From Marinobacterium ramblicola (GTDB lineage Bacteria; Pseudomonadota; Gammaproteobacteria; Pseudomonadales; Balneatricaceae): a stretch of 64,000 nucleotides of DNA. Where the stretch lies: positions 124,001 through 188,000 of the forward strand of contig NZ_JAHREP010000003.1 of assembly GCF_019084545.1 (NCBI RefSeq), read 5' to 3'. Position 1 is the first letter of the stretch. Every line of letters starts with the position of its first letter. The position numbers were made by a program, and so were the translations under genes. Of this stretch, positions 51,657-60,406 are shown in pieces. The notes beneath the pieces were generated by a model, which did not search any database, was not told the DNA's origin, and saw only the letters and a program-made list of their open reading frames with translations.

Positions 51657-51744
51657 TAGCGCCCTGGTGGGCGCGGAATTTATCGGCTCCGGTTGTATGA
51701 TGCGCAACTATTCTTATAACCATATATAGACACTGGTTACGGTA

Positions 51745-52767
51745 TTGAATAACGCAGCGGATAAAAGCAGGGCTCAGCGTATCGGATTTGTGCTGATGCA
51801 AGGGTTCTCGTTGACCGGGTTCTCCTGCGCGGTGGAGGCGCTGCGCACGGCCAACAGTTTGTCCGGCGAAACCCTTTACGAGGCCGTGTTGATCGGCATC
51901 GGGCAGGAGTTGGTGCCAAGTGGCTGCGGGGTCGAAGTGCGGGTCGAGGCCCAGGTTGATCAGGTTGCTCAGCTCGATACCCTGTTCGTCTGCGGCCCGG
52001 CCAAACTCTCGGATAGCGGGCAGGAGCAGCTGACCCACTGGCTCAAGCGCTGGGCGCGCTCGATCCCCAATCTCGGCGGTATCGGCACGGGCGCCTATCT
52101 GCTGGCGCGGGCCGGATTGCTGGATGGTTACCGTGCGACCATTCACTGGCTCGATGTCGCCGCGTTGAAGGAAGCCTTCCCACGGGTTCAGGCCACCGGC
52201 AATCTGTTCGAGACCGATCGTGATCGCTATACCTGTGGTGGCGGTACCGCGGCGATGGACATGATGCTGTTTCTGATCGGGCGCGATCACGGCATGGCGC
52301 TGGCGTCCCACCTGTCGGAGCAGTTTGTCTGTGAGCGTATCCGTCCCAGTGATGAGGCGCAGCGGGTGCCGTTGAAGGTACGCATCGGCACCCAGCAGCC
52401 CAATCTGATCGAAGCGGTCACGTTGATGGAGGCCAATATCGAGGAGCCGCTGAGCACCGATGATCTGGCCTACCATGTGGGTGTCTCCCGGCGCCATCTG
52501 GAGCGGTTGTTCAAACAGCACCTGCAGACCGTGCCATCACAATACTATCTGGAGCTGCGACTGGAGCGTGCGCGTACCCTGCTGCGCACCGACGACAGGC
52601 CGATCCTGCAGGTCGGGCTGATGTGCGGCTTCTCCAGTGCCTCTTACTTCAGTACCGCCTATCGCGGTCACTTCGGCCTGACGCCACGGCAGGAGAGGCG
52701 TAATGCGCGTCCGGCCGGCGAGGCACCGGAACTTCAGCCCCGTTACGGGCGTTCCTCTGAGCACTGA
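51745..52767 (+). CDS. argR: AraC-family arginine regulator
   Basis: 340-residue regulator with an N-terminal DJ-1/glutamine-amidotransferase-like sensing domain (about 12-190, GFVLMQGFSLTGF, LFVCGPAKL) and a C-terminal AraC double helix-turn-helix (about 235-325, VSRRHLERLFKQHL, GFSSASYFSTAYRGHFG). Architecture and setting between gdhB-aru and aot match Pseudomonas ArgR, which activates arginine uptake and AST genes. The start is a TTG at 51745; the exact start is uncertain. Confidence 0.88.
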   Translation: MNNAADKSRAQRIGFVLMQGFSLTGFSCAVEALRTANSLSGETLYEAVLIGIGQELVPSGCGVEVRVEAQVDQVAQLDTLFVCGPAKLSDSGQEQLTHWLKRWARSIPNLGGIGTGAYLLARAGLLDGYRATIHWLDVAALKEAFPRVQATGNLFETDRDRYTCGGGTAAMDMMLFLIGRDHGMALASHLSEQFVCERIRPSDEAQRVPLKVRIGTQQPNLIEAVTLMEANIEEPLSTDDLAYHVGVSRRHLERLFKQHLQTVPSQYYLELRLERARTLLRTDDRPILQVGLMCGFSSASYFSTAYRGHFGLTPRQERRNARPAGEAPELQPRYGRSSEH

Positions 52768-52853
52768 AACGGTGCGCTACTGTATTCTAACTTACTGATT
52801 TTAAGCACTATTTTTGTGCTTTTGTGCATCTGTTTTGCGCCCTGTGGACCAGC

Positions 52854-52895
52854 GGTCGCGCCATCGAAAAACCATGTCCGGTGGGTGAAAAAGCC
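52854..52895 (+). promoter_or_regulatory. Candidate ArgR site upstream of aotJ
   Basis: GGTCGC-N8-AA-N5 followed exactly 21 bases later by TGTCCG-N8-AA, the tandem half-site layout known for Pseudomonas ArgR (TGTCGC-N8-AA-N5). It lies about 135 bases before aotJ in the gap 52768-53030. Confidence 0.55.
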
Positions 52896-53030
52896 TCAGC
52901 GACGATTCTGTTAAGGTGCAATGACTCGGGTGTATCCACAGGTTTCGGATATCAGATCTCGACCTGTGGCTGGCGATTGCCAGGCGCCCGGAATGGCCGA
53001 CAGAAGAATTACAAGCTGAGGATCGAATAG

Positions 53031-53816
53031 ATGAAGAGTGCAAAAATACTCTGTGGTGCGCTGACCCTGGTCGGCCTGATGGCGAGCCCGGTGTGGGCCA
53101 AGGACTGGACGACTATCCGCATCGGCAGCGAGGGTGCCTACCCTCCGTTCAACTATTTCAATACCGACGGCGAGCTGGTGGGTTTCGATATCGATATCGG
53201 CAGGGCGCTGTGTGAAAAGCTGAAGGCCGAGTGCACCTTCGTGTCGCAGGACTGGGACGGCATGATCCCGGCATTGCTGTCCGGCAAGTACGACGTGATC
53301 CTGGCGTCGATGTCGATCACCGAGGAGCGCAAGAAGCAGGTCGACTTTACCGATCCCTACTACAAGGCGGCACTGACCTTTGTCGGTGCGGCGGACCGCA
53401 AATATCCCGATCTGAGTCCGCAGGCGCTGGAGGATATGTCACTGGGCGCGCTCAGTGCCTCCACCCAGGCCGAGTTCCTGCAGGCCAACTATCCCGATTC
53501 CGATCTGCGTCTGTACCGGACCCAGGACGAGGTCAACCTGGACCTGATCAATGGCCGTCTCGATCTGCAGGTCAGCGACCTGTTTCCGATGCTGGACTGG
53601 GTAACCAACAGCGAGGACGGTAGCTGCTGCCAACTGGTCGGCAACCCGATCACCGAAGCGAAATATGCCGGTGAGGGTACCGGGATGGCGGTACGGCAGG
53701 AGGATGATGAGCTGCGCGAGAAACTCAACGCGGCGCTGGCCGAGATCGTTGCCGACGGTACCTACAAGGCGATCAACGCCAAGTACTTCCCGATCAATAT
53801 CTACGACATGAAGTAA
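53031..53816 (+). CDS. aotJ: Arginine/ornithine ABC transporter, periplasmic binding protein
   Basis: 261-residue family 3 solute-binding protein with a signal peptide (about 1-23, VWA). The lysine/arginine/ornithine-binding type is shown by RIGSEGAYPPFNYFNTDGEL, VGFDIDIGRALC and a CysCys pair near residue 200. First gene of aotJ-Q-M-P. Likely activated by ArgR from the upstream site. Confidence 0.93.
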   Translation: MKSAKILCGALTLVGLMASPVWAKDWTTIRIGSEGAYPPFNYFNTDGELVGFDIDIGRALCEKLKAECTFVSQDWDGMIPALLSGKYDVILASMSITEERKKQVDFTDPYYKAALTFVGAADRKYPDLSPQALEDMSLGALSASTQAEFLQANYPDSDLRLYRTQDEVNLDLINGRLDLQVSDLFPMLDWVTNSEDGSCCQLVGNPITEAKYAGEGTGMAVRQEDDELREKLNAALAEIVADGTYKAINAKYFPINIYDMK

Positions 53817-53836
53817 ATCATCGATTCCCGGCTGAA

Positions 53837-53859
53837 CGGGCGGCGCCGGGCGTCGCCCG
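53837..53859 (+). repeat. Hairpin between aotJ and aotQ
   Basis: Nine-pair GC-rich stem (53837-53845 with 53851-53859, one G-T), five-base loop, no T tract. Twenty bases after aotJ; it may stabilise the binding-protein mRNA. Confidence 0.5.
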
Positions 53860-53897
53860 AGTACCGATAACAATAATGCCAACAGAGGACTCGCCCG

Positions 53898-53984
53898 ATG
53901 ACTGATCCATCCACCAGCAGGTGCCGCAAAGAGGCATCGGTGGCCCATCCCGCCCCTCGTAGTATCACGCCCGCTTTCCACTGA
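53898..53984 (+). CDS. Possible small ORF between aotJ and aotQ (28 residues)
   Basis: ATG to TGA, 28 codons, with an AGAGGA ribosome site eight bases upstream, inside the 200-base gap of the aot operon. The peptide (MTDPSTSRCRKEASVAHPAP...) is basic, with no recognised family or membrane segment. It may be chance. Confidence 0.25.
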   Translation: MTDPSTSRCRKEASVAHPAPRSITPAFH

Positions 53985-54016
53985 TTCCAGTGTCGGCTGA
54001 CACTGAAGAGGTTCCT

Positions 54017-54730
54017 ATGGACAATCTCTCTTTACTCGCCTTCGGCTCCGATGGCTGGGGTGACGAGTTGCTATCCGGCCTGTTGGTGACGATCCAGCTG
54101 GCTGCCACCACGCTGCCGCTGGGGCTGTTGATCGGTTTTGCCGTCGCGGGAGCGTCGCTGTCTTCCCATCCCTGGTTGCGCCGTTTCGGCCGCGGCTACA
54201 CCACGGCGGCACGCGGCATTCCCGAGCTGCTGACGCTGTTTCTGGTCTATAACGGAATCGCCATGCTGCTGAATGCGGTATGGCGCTGGCTCGATCCCGA
54301 GGCCGGGTTTGTCGAGCTGAGCCCGTTTATCGCCGGTGTGATCGCACTCAGCGTGGTGTTCGGTGCCTTCTCCGGCGAGGTGCTGCGCGGCGCCTTTCAG
54401 GCATTGGATCGGGGCCAGATCGAGGCGGGGCAGGCGATAGGGCTGAGCCGCTGGGATCTGTTCCGGTTCATCAAGCTGCCGCAGATCTGGCGCTTTGCGT
54501 TGCCGGGGCTGGGTAACCTCTGGGTCAATCTGATCAAGGATACGGCGCTGGTGTCGATCATCGCGCTGAACGACCTGCTGCGCATGACCAATATTGCCGT
54601 CGGTGCGACCAAGAAGCCGTTTACCTTCTTTCTTATTGCCTGCGCCGCCTACTGGCTGCTTAGCATCCTCTCCGAAATGGTGCTGGCACGTTTGGAAGAG
54701 CGAGCCAATCGCGGTGTCAGGAGGGCTTGA
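54017..54730 (+). CDS. aotQ: Arginine/ornithine ABC transporter permease
   Basis: 237-residue HisQ/GlnP-type permease with about five membrane segments (LLSGLLVTIQLAATTLPLGL, RGIPELLTLFLVYNG) and the EAA loop (AFQALDRGQIEAGQAIGLS). GAAGAGG five bases before the ATG at 54017 decides the start. Its stop lies two bases before the aotM ATG. Confidence 0.94.
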   Translation: MDNLSLLAFGSDGWGDELLSGLLVTIQLAATTLPLGLLIGFAVAGASLSSHPWLRRFGRGYTTAARGIPELLTLFLVYNGIAMLLNAVWRWLDPEAGFVELSPFIAGVIALSVVFGAFSGEVLRGAFQALDRGQIEAGQAIGLSRWDLFRFIKLPQIWRFALPGLGNLWVNLIKDTALVSIIALNDLLRMTNIAVGATKKPFTFFLIACAAYWLLSILSEMVLARLEERANRGVRRA

Positions 54731-54732
54731 GC

Positions 54733-55467
54733 ATGTCATTCGATACCATTATTCAGTACGGCCATCTGTTACTTGAGGGCACCTGGCTGACGATCAAACT
54801 GTCGGGTCTTGCCCTGGTGGTCGGCGCGCTTTGTGCCATGCCGATGGCGGTGGCGCGCTGCTCGGACCGGCGCTGGCTGTCACGGCCGGTGCGGGTCTAC
54901 ATCTCCTTCTTCCGCGGTACGCCGATGCTGGCGCAGCTGTTCCTGATCTATTACGGCGCCGGCCAGTACCGGCATGAGCTGCAGGCGCTGAACCTTTGGT
55001 GGCTGTTCCGCGATCCGTTTTACTGCGCGCTGGTCACCTTTGCGCTGAACACCACCGCCTATCAGACCGAACTGCTGCGCGGCGGCATCCAGGGTGTTCC
55101 CCGGGGTGAGATCGAGGCGGCCAAGGCCTACGGCATGTCGAGCTGGCTGCGCTACCGGCTGATCGTGCTGCCGCACGCCTACCGTATCGCCTTCCCGGCG
55201 CTGGGCAACGAGGTGATCCTGCTGCTCAAGGGCAGTGCCATCGCCAGCGTGGTGACCCTGTTCGACCTGATGGGGCAGACCCGGACCATCTTCGCCAAGA
55301 CCTTCGATTTTTCGATCTATCTGTGGGCGGCGCTGCTCTACCTGTTGATCACGATGTTGATCGTACGGGTCTGGCGCCGGCTGGAGGATCGCCTGAACCC
55401 GCATCTGCGGCAGCGCACCGTCCAGCGTTCATCCACCCCGGCAGTTGCTGTCGCACCGACGGAATAA
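54733..55467 (+). CDS. aotM: Arginine/ornithine ABC transporter permease
   Basis: 244-residue HisM-type permease, partner of Aot[18 protein letters not shown] and the EAA loop [20 protein letters not shown] are visible. AGGAGGG lies eight bases before this ATG. Adjacent to aotP, five bases between. Confidence 0.94.
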   Translation: MSFDTIIQYGHLLLEGTWLTIKLSGLALVVGALCAMPMAVARCSDRRWLSRPVRVYISFFRGTPMLAQLFLIYYGAGQYRHELQALNLWWLFRDPFYCALVTFALNTTAYQTELLRGGIQGVPRGEIEAAKAYGMSSWLRYRLIVLPHAYRIAFPALGNEVILLLKGSAIASVVTLFDLMGQTRTIFAKTFDFSIYLWAALLYLLITMLIVRVWRRLEDRLNPHLRQRTVQRSSTPAVAVAPTE

Positions 55468-55472
55468 CGACT

Positions 55473-56276
55473 ATGAATACTCAGGTTATAGAGAAAAACA
55501 GCTCTCAGGCGCTCGAAGCGCCGCTGATCGCGCGCGATATCCACAAGTCCTTCGGCGAGCTGGAGGTACTGAAGGGGATCTCGTTGACCTCGCGCCAGCA
55601 CGATGTCACCGCCATCCTCGGCTCCAGTGGATCTGGTAAGAGTACCTTCCTGCGCTGTCTGAACCTGCTCGAAGTACCCGATGCCGGTGAGCTGATCGTG
55701 CATGGTCAGCAGGTCCGCTTTAAGCATAACCGCCTGGGTGAGGCGGTGCCGGAGGACGAGAAACTGGTCGAGCGGATCCGGGCACGGCTCGGCATGGTGT
55801 TCCAGCAGTTCAACCTGTGGAGTCATATGACGGTGCTGGAGAACTGCATGGTCGGTCCGCTGCGGGTGCTGAAACAGCCGAGGGCGGAGGTCGAGGCGCG
55901 TGCCCGTTACTACCTGAACAAGGTGGGCCTGGACAACCGCGTGGATCACTATCCTTCCCATCTTTCCGGCGGCCAGCAACAGCGCGCGGCGATCGCGCGG
56001 GCGCTGACCATGGAGCCCGACGTGATGCTGTTCGATGAGCCGACATCGGCGCTGGATCCCGAACTGGTCGGCGAGGTGCTGCTGGTGATGCGCAAGCTGG
56101 CCGAGGAGGGGCGCACCATGATCGTGGTCACCCACGAGATGGCGTTCGCGCGCGAGGTCTCATCCCATGTCATGTTCCTGCACCAAGGCTTGGTTGAGGA
56201 GGAGGGGGCACCGGAGCAGCTGTTCCGGCAGCAGGAGTCGGAGCGCTTCCGCCAGTTCCTCAGCACCAACTTCTAG
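55473..56276 (+). CDS. aotP: Arginine/ornithine ABC transporter ATP-binding protein
   Basis: 267-residue HisP-type ATPase: Walker [10 protein letters not shown] (50-58), signature [15 protein letters not shown], Walker [15 protein letters not shown], switch His in VTHEMAFA. The frame is open further upstream inside aotM, but 55473 starts the family sequence. Its last four bases overlap the convergent LysR gene. Confidence 0.96.
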   Translation: MNTQVIEKNSSQALEAPLIARDIHKSFGELEVLKGISLTSRQHDVTAILGSSGSGKSTFLRCLNLLEVPDAGELIVHGQQVRFKHNRLGEAVPEDEKLVERIRARLGMVFQQFNLWSHMTVLENCMVGPLRVLKQPRAEVEARARYYLNKVGLDNRVDHYPSHLSGGQQQRAAIARALTMEPDVMLFDEPTSALDPELVGEVLLVMRKLAEEGRTMIVVTHEMAFAREVSSHVMFLHQGLVEEEGAPEQLFRQQESERFRQFLSTNF

Positions 56277-57259
56277 TGGTTGTCAGGCCGGGCAGCGTTG
56301 CTGTCCGGCGCCATGCCTTGGCCGAACTCCGTTTCCAGAGCCTCAATCAGTGCGCGCTCGCCATCGTTGCAGCGGGACTGGGGGTTGTAGATCAGCCGGA
56401 TATCGGCCTGAGGCAGATCGGTGTAGGGCGGCAGCTGCCAGAGTTCGCCTCGTTCCAGCAGTGGCTGGGCCAGATGAACGGGCAGGGCGCCGATGCCGAT
56501 GCCGGCACTGATCATCCGGCTCACCTCCTCCACGTTGCTGGAGGCGCCACGGACCTGCTGGCCGATCGACGCCAGTGCCCGCATCGCCGTCACCGGCCCC
56601 ATATAGTCGCCGCCGAGTACATCGGAGGTGAATCCGATATATGCCTCCCCGCGTAGATCTTCGATCGCTAATCCGGTTTGGCCGTAGAGTGTGTGTCGGC
56701 GTCCGCAATAGATGGCGTACTGTTCACTGCTGAGCAGCAGTTTGCGCAGCAGTGCCGGAACCTCGGCATCGCAGATCCCCAGGGTGACGGTGCTGTTCTC
56801 CACCGCGCGCACCACTTCGGCGGTAGTCGCGACCTCAATCGATAGGGATACCCGTGGAAACTGGCGGAAAAAGCGCTCCAGCAAGCGGTCGTAACGCTCG
56901 CAGCTGACCTGGCTGATGCTGAGGATGCGCACATGGCCGCTGGTATCGCTGTCGGCTTCGTCGATCACCTCGCTCAGGCGTGATACGCGGCGGTAGACCT
57001 GTAGCGCCTCGTCGTACAGTTTCTGTCCCGCCGGGGTCAGCTCAAAATGGCCGGGGCGCCGGTCGATCAGGCGTCGGCCCACCGATTCCTCCAGCCGTTT
57101 CAGTGCCGCGCTGACCGTGGGCTGCTGCAGGTAGAGGCGCTCGGCGGCGCGACTGATGCTGCGTGACTGGACGATGACGATGAAGGTGCGCAGCAGGTTC
57201 CAGTCCAAGCGGGTGGCGAAGCGCTCGAGCTGGTTGTGCGGGTTGTGGGGGGAGGTCAT
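56273..57259 (-). CDS. LysR-family transcriptional regulator
   Basis: 328 residues: N-terminal winged helix (about 17-76, [33 protein letters not shown]) and a LysR substrate-binding domain. It is divergent from the ornithine-racemase-like gene and convergent with aotP, so its target is probably the racemase; the inducer is unknown (an amino acid is plausible). Confidence 0.9.
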   Translation of the reverse strand: MTSPHNPHNQLERFATRLDWNLLRTFIVIVQSRSISRAAERLYLQQPTVSAALKRLEESVGRRLIDRRPGHFELTPAGQKLYDEALQVYRRVSRLSEVIDEADSDTSGHVRILSISQVSCERYDRLLERFFRQFPRVSLSIEVATTAEVVRAVENSTVTLGICDAEVPALLRKLLLSSEQYAIYCGRRHTLYGQTGLAIEDLRGEAYIGFTSDVLGGDYMGPVTAMRALASIGQQVRGASSNVEEVSRMISAGIGIGALPVHLAQPLLERGELWQLPPYTDLPQADIRLIYNPQSRCNDGERALIEALETEFGQGMAPDSNAARPDNH

Positions 57260-57410
57260 AGCCGGTACTCATCGGGTGACTGGATAGATGGTTTATAGAT
57301 TTAATCTATATCTGAGATTCAGAATAACATTTTTATCAATGCCTTTCGCTTCGCTAACCTCAGCTTATCCACAGGCTGAAACGGCCTGTCTCAGCCAATG
57401 GTTAGCGCGA

Positions 57411-58562
57411 ATGAACAGCACCGTATCCTTGTATTTCGATTCCCATAAGCTCACCGACAATGTACGCCGGATCAAGGCGCTGTGCCGGCAACAGGGCGTG
57501 GCGTTGGCGGCGGTGGTCAAGGCGGGCTGTGGCTGGGCCGATATCGCCCGCGCCGCGCTCGACGGCGACTGCGATATGCTGGCCGACTCCCGGTTGGATA
57601 ACCTGGAGCGGCTGGCGCATGCCGGGATTCGGGTGCCGACAATGCTGCTCAGGATGCCTGCGCCGTCCCAAGCGGACGCGGTGGTGTGCTTGTGTGATAT
57701 CAGCCTGAACTCCGAATATGATGCTATCCGCGCGCTGCATGAGGCAGCACGGAGGCTGGGGCGTAAACACCGGGTGTTGCTGATGGTCGAGTTGGGCGAT
57801 CGGCGTGAAGGGATCGCGGCGCAGCAGTTACCGCAGTTGATCGAGCGCATCAAAGCGCTGCCGATGATCGAGGTGGCCGGTATCGGCACCAATCTGGGCT
57901 GTCTCGGCGGTATCCGCACCACGCCGGAAAAACTGACCGAGCTGGTCGAGCTGGCCCGCGCCAGCGAGCGCCAGCTCGGCTACCCGCTGCAGTACGTCTC
58001 CGGCGGCAACTCCGGTACGCTGCCGCTGTTGCTGGAGGGGCGACTACCCGCCGGGATCAACCATATCCGGGTCGGATTTTCGATGCTGCTGGGGCGCAAC
58101 CCCTTCACCGACGAGCCGTTGCCCGGTCTGCACACCGACGTGTTCGAATTGGAGGCGGAGCTGATCGAAGTGCAGACCAAGCCATCGCTGCCGGATGGCG
58201 AGATTGTGCTGGATGCCTTCGGTCATGTGCCGGTGTTCGAGGATCTGGGTGAGCAGGTCCGCGGGATTCTGAGTCTGGGACGGTTGGACACCGATCTGAC
58301 CACCCTGAAAGCGGTGGACCCCGGCGTTTCGATCATCGGTGCCTCATCCGATCATCTGGTGCTGGATCTGACCCGTATCCGCAACGCCTGTGCGGTTGGC
58401 GATAAGGTCCACTTTGCGCCCGGCTATGGCGCGCTGGTACAGGCGATGTTGTCGCCCTATGTCAGGAAACAGCCGGATCTGAGCGCTGACTGGCGCCGTG
58501 AGCGGGAAGGCCTGTTAAGGGGGCATGCGCTGAATACACATGAGTTTTTTGATCGCCGATAG
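57411..58562 (+). CDS. Ornithine racemase-like PLP enzyme (alanine racemase N-terminal fold)
   Basis: 383 residues from 57411; an earlier in-frame ATG at 57288 would add 41 residues without family similarity, and no clear ribosome site settles the start. PLP lysine Lys37 in AAVVKAGCGW. Strong family match to clostridial ornithine racemase: LADSRLDNLERL, YVSGGNSGTLPLL, IRVGFSMLLGRNPF, KPSLPDGEIVLDAFG and IGASSDHLVLDLT. It probably interconverts L- and D-ornithine or a related basic amino acid. Setting next to arginine/ornithine transport supports this. Confidence 0.85.
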   Translation: MNSTVSLYFDSHKLTDNVRRIKALCRQQGVALAAVVKAGCGWADIARAALDGDCDMLADSRLDNLERLAHAGIRVPTMLLRMPAPSQADAVVCLCDISLNSEYDAIRALHEAARRLGRKHRVLLMVELGDRREGIAAQQLPQLIERIKALPMIEVAGIGTNLGCLGGIRTTPEKLTELVELARASERQLGYPLQYVSGGNSGTLPLLLEGRLPAGINHIRVGFSMLLGRNPFTDEPLPGLHTDVFELEAELIEVQTKPSLPDGEIVLDAFGHVPVFEDLGEQVRGILSLGRLDTDLTTLKAVDPGVSIIGASSDHLVLDLTRIRNACAVGDKVHFAPGYGALVQAMLSPYVRKQPDLSADWRREREGLLRGHALNTHEFFDRR

Positions 58563-58647
58563 GTGCAGCAAAGGTCCGTCGCCAAAGATGGTCGGCGATG
58601 AAATATTGAAAGCGTGGTACTTAGTTGACGATGAAGCGAAGAAGAAA

Positions 58648-58724
58648 TGGTCGGGGTGACAGGATTTGAACCTACGACCCCTGCCTCCCGAAGACAGTGC
58701 TCTACCAGGCTGAGCTACACCCCG
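58648..58724 (-). tRNA. tRNA-Pro (anticodon CGG), copy 1
   Basis: 77 bases including an encoded CCA. Acceptor stem CGGGGTG/CACCCCG with discriminator A, anticodon loop TTCGGGA giving CGG, T arm GTTTGAATC. Reads CCG codons. Identical to the copy 328 bases away, including AGAAATGG just past the 3' end. Confidence 0.96.
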
Positions 58725-58813
58725 ACGTGGTTGCCCCAGAACAGGAGCTTACTGGTACTCACTTGGTTGGCGTTTACTCGGATCGGGTATCCGTGCCGTT
58801 CAAGTGAGCGCGA

Positions 58814-58841
58814 ATTATAAGGGTTTTTCTTTGGCTGTCAA
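58814..58841 (-). promoter_or_regulatory. Consensus promoter of tRNA-Pro copy 1
   Basis: On the minus strand TTGACA (58836-58841), 16-base spacer, TATAAT (58814-58819), then a GC-rich discriminator (TCGCGC) typical of stringently controlled stable RNA promoters. Confidence 0.85.
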
Positions 58842-58975
58842 CAACATGCGGCTGCTCTTTTCGTTCGCGGCGCCATTGTCTGGCTGTGGCGTCTACGACC
58901 TCTGGCGGGAACTGGGCAGCAGAAACTGAACTCCGCGAGGAGCTGGTGACGACGATAAAGGATTAAAGCAAGAAA

Positions 58976-59052
58976 TGGTCGGGGTGACAGGATTTGAACC
59001 TACGACCCCTGCCTCCCGAAGACAGTGCTCTACCAGGCTGAGCTACACCCCG
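58976..59052 (-). tRNA. tRNA-Pro (anticodon CGG), copy 2
   Basis: 77-base sequence identical to copy 1, with encoded CCA. Transcribed toward copy 1; the 251 bases between them hold the promoter of copy 1 and no gene. Confidence 0.96.
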
Positions 59053-59132
59053 ACTCATGATGAAAGCGCGGAACCGCGACCTTCGCGCCGCACGACTTTG
59101 GCCTAACGCCTCTTGTCGAAACAGCGGGGCGG

Positions 59133-59161
59133 ATTATAGTGAGGCGTTTCGGTTGTGCCAA
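59133..59161 (-). promoter_or_regulatory. Promoter of tRNA-Pro copy 2
   Basis: On the minus strand TTGGCA (59156-59161), 17-base spacer, TATAAT (59133-59138), then a GC-rich stretch. Confidence 0.8.
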
Positions 59162-59240
59162 TAGCTGCATGAATAAAAATTTTCGCGCAGTTCGAGCGCG
59201 CTGGGATATAAGGATGTTCAGCTTGGGCGCGGAGGTGGAG

Positions 59241-59600
59241 ATGCTGCTGGGCTTGTTGATTCTGCTGGGTTGTCAGTTGGTCGGAGAGTTGATCGTGGCC
59301 GCCGCCGGGGCACCGGTGCCAGGCCCGGTGGTGGGAATGCTGCTGCTGGTAACGGTGCTGGTGCTTGGTGGAGGGCGAGTGCCGGATGCCTTACGTAAGG
59401 TCTCCGATGGGCTGCTGGGGCATCTGGCGTTGCTGTTTGTGCCTGCCGGCGTGGGTTTGATGAACCATTTCGGCCTGTTGGCCCGCGAGTGGATGATGCT
59501 GGCGGTGACGCTGGTCGCCAGTACCGCGATCACCATGGGGGTTACCGGTTGGCTGATGTCCCGCATGGCACGCCGCTTTGGTGTGGGGGAGCGGGAATGA
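59241..59600 (+). CDS. lrgA: LrgA/CidA-family holin-like membrane protein
   Basis: 119 residues with four hydrophobic segments and the family segment PVPGPVVGMLLLVTVL. LrgA/CidA proteins form small membrane pores linked to murein hydrolase control or small-metabolite transport. The ATG at 59241 has GGAGGT four bases upstream; earlier in-frame starts (59139, 59214) overlap or approach the tRNA promoter and have no proper ribosome site. Four-base overlap with lrgB. Confidence 0.88.
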   Translation: MLLGLLILLGCQLVGELIVAAAGAPVPGPVVGMLLLVTVLVLGGGRVPDALRKVSDGLLGHLALLFVPAGVGLMNHFGLLAREWMMLAVTLVASTAITMGVTGWLMSRMARRFGVGERE

Positions 59601-60307
59601 CGTCGTTCTGGGTCTATTTCTCGGCGCGACCGCTATTCTGGATTGTGCTGACGCTGGCGGTATTCATGTTCAGTCGCTGGCTCAATCGCCGTCTTGGTGG
59701 TCTGGCGCTGTTTCATCCGGTGTTGCTCTCGATGGCGATCCTGATCTCTCTGTTAGTGATCACCGGCACTGACTATGACACCTATTTCGATGGCGCCCAG
59801 TTTATCCACTTCCTGCTCGGGCCTGCGACGGTGGCGCTGGCTGTGCCGCTGTGCGATTACTTCGACCGGGTGCGCAAGATGTGGCTGCCGATTCTGATCG
59901 CCACCCTGTGCGGCGTTGTGACGGCGGTGGTCAGTGGCGTCGGCATCGCCTGGCTGCTCGGTGGCGAGACGCGCACGATTCTCACCCTGGCTCCTAAGTC
60001 GGTGACCTCGCCGATCGCGATCGGTATTGTGGAGAAGATCGGCGGCTATCCCTCCATGGCGGCGGGTCTGGTGCTGATCACCGGCATGATCGGCTGTGTG
60101 GTCGCGCCCTGGGTGTTTCGGCTGCTCAAGATCGAGGATGAGGTGTCCAGGGGGTTCAGTCTGGGTTTGTCAGCCCACGGCTTCGGTACGGCGTACGCGC
60201 TTGGTTTAAGCGGTATGGCGGGTGCCTTCGCAGGTCTGGCGATGGGGGTGGCCGGTTTGGTGACCGCATTCCTGCTGCCGGTTCTGGTATCCCTTGTCGG
60301 CATTTAG
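59597..60307 (+). CDS. lrgB: LrgB/CidB-family membrane protein
   Basis: 236 residues with about seven hydrophobic segments; LLGPATVALAVPLCDY, LTLAPKSVTSPIAIGI and SAHGFGTAYAL are diagnostic. Partner of LrgA, translationally coupled through ATGA. E. coli YohK is comparable in size. Confidence 0.93.
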   Translation: MTSFWVYFSARPLFWIVLTLAVFMFSRWLNRRLGGLALFHPVLLSMAILISLLVITGTDYDTYFDGAQFIHFLLGPATVALAVPLCDYFDRVRKMWLPILIATLCGVVTAVVSGVGIAWLLGGETRTILTLAPKSVTSPIAIGIVEKIGGYPSMAAGLVLITGMIGCVVAPWVFRLLKIEDEVSRGFSLGLSAHGFGTAYALGLSGMAGAFAGLAMGVAGLVTAFLLPVLVSLVGI

Positions 60308-60406
60308 TCGAGCCGGTACACAGGCTGTTTGATAAAAATGTTGCACAGCAGTAAAGTTCGCAGCGGCTAATTCTGGATACATTTTGTACTGAGGACATAA
60401 GTCGCG

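Noticed and set aside
51552-51707. Extended N-terminus of gdhB
   Set aside because: It would cover the candidate ArgR site and the divergent control region, and has no similarity to GdhB.
59139-59240. Longer LrgA start
   Set aside because: It overlaps the -10 and -35 of the tRNA-Pro copy 2 promoter and lacks a usable ribosome site; GGAGGT supports 59241.
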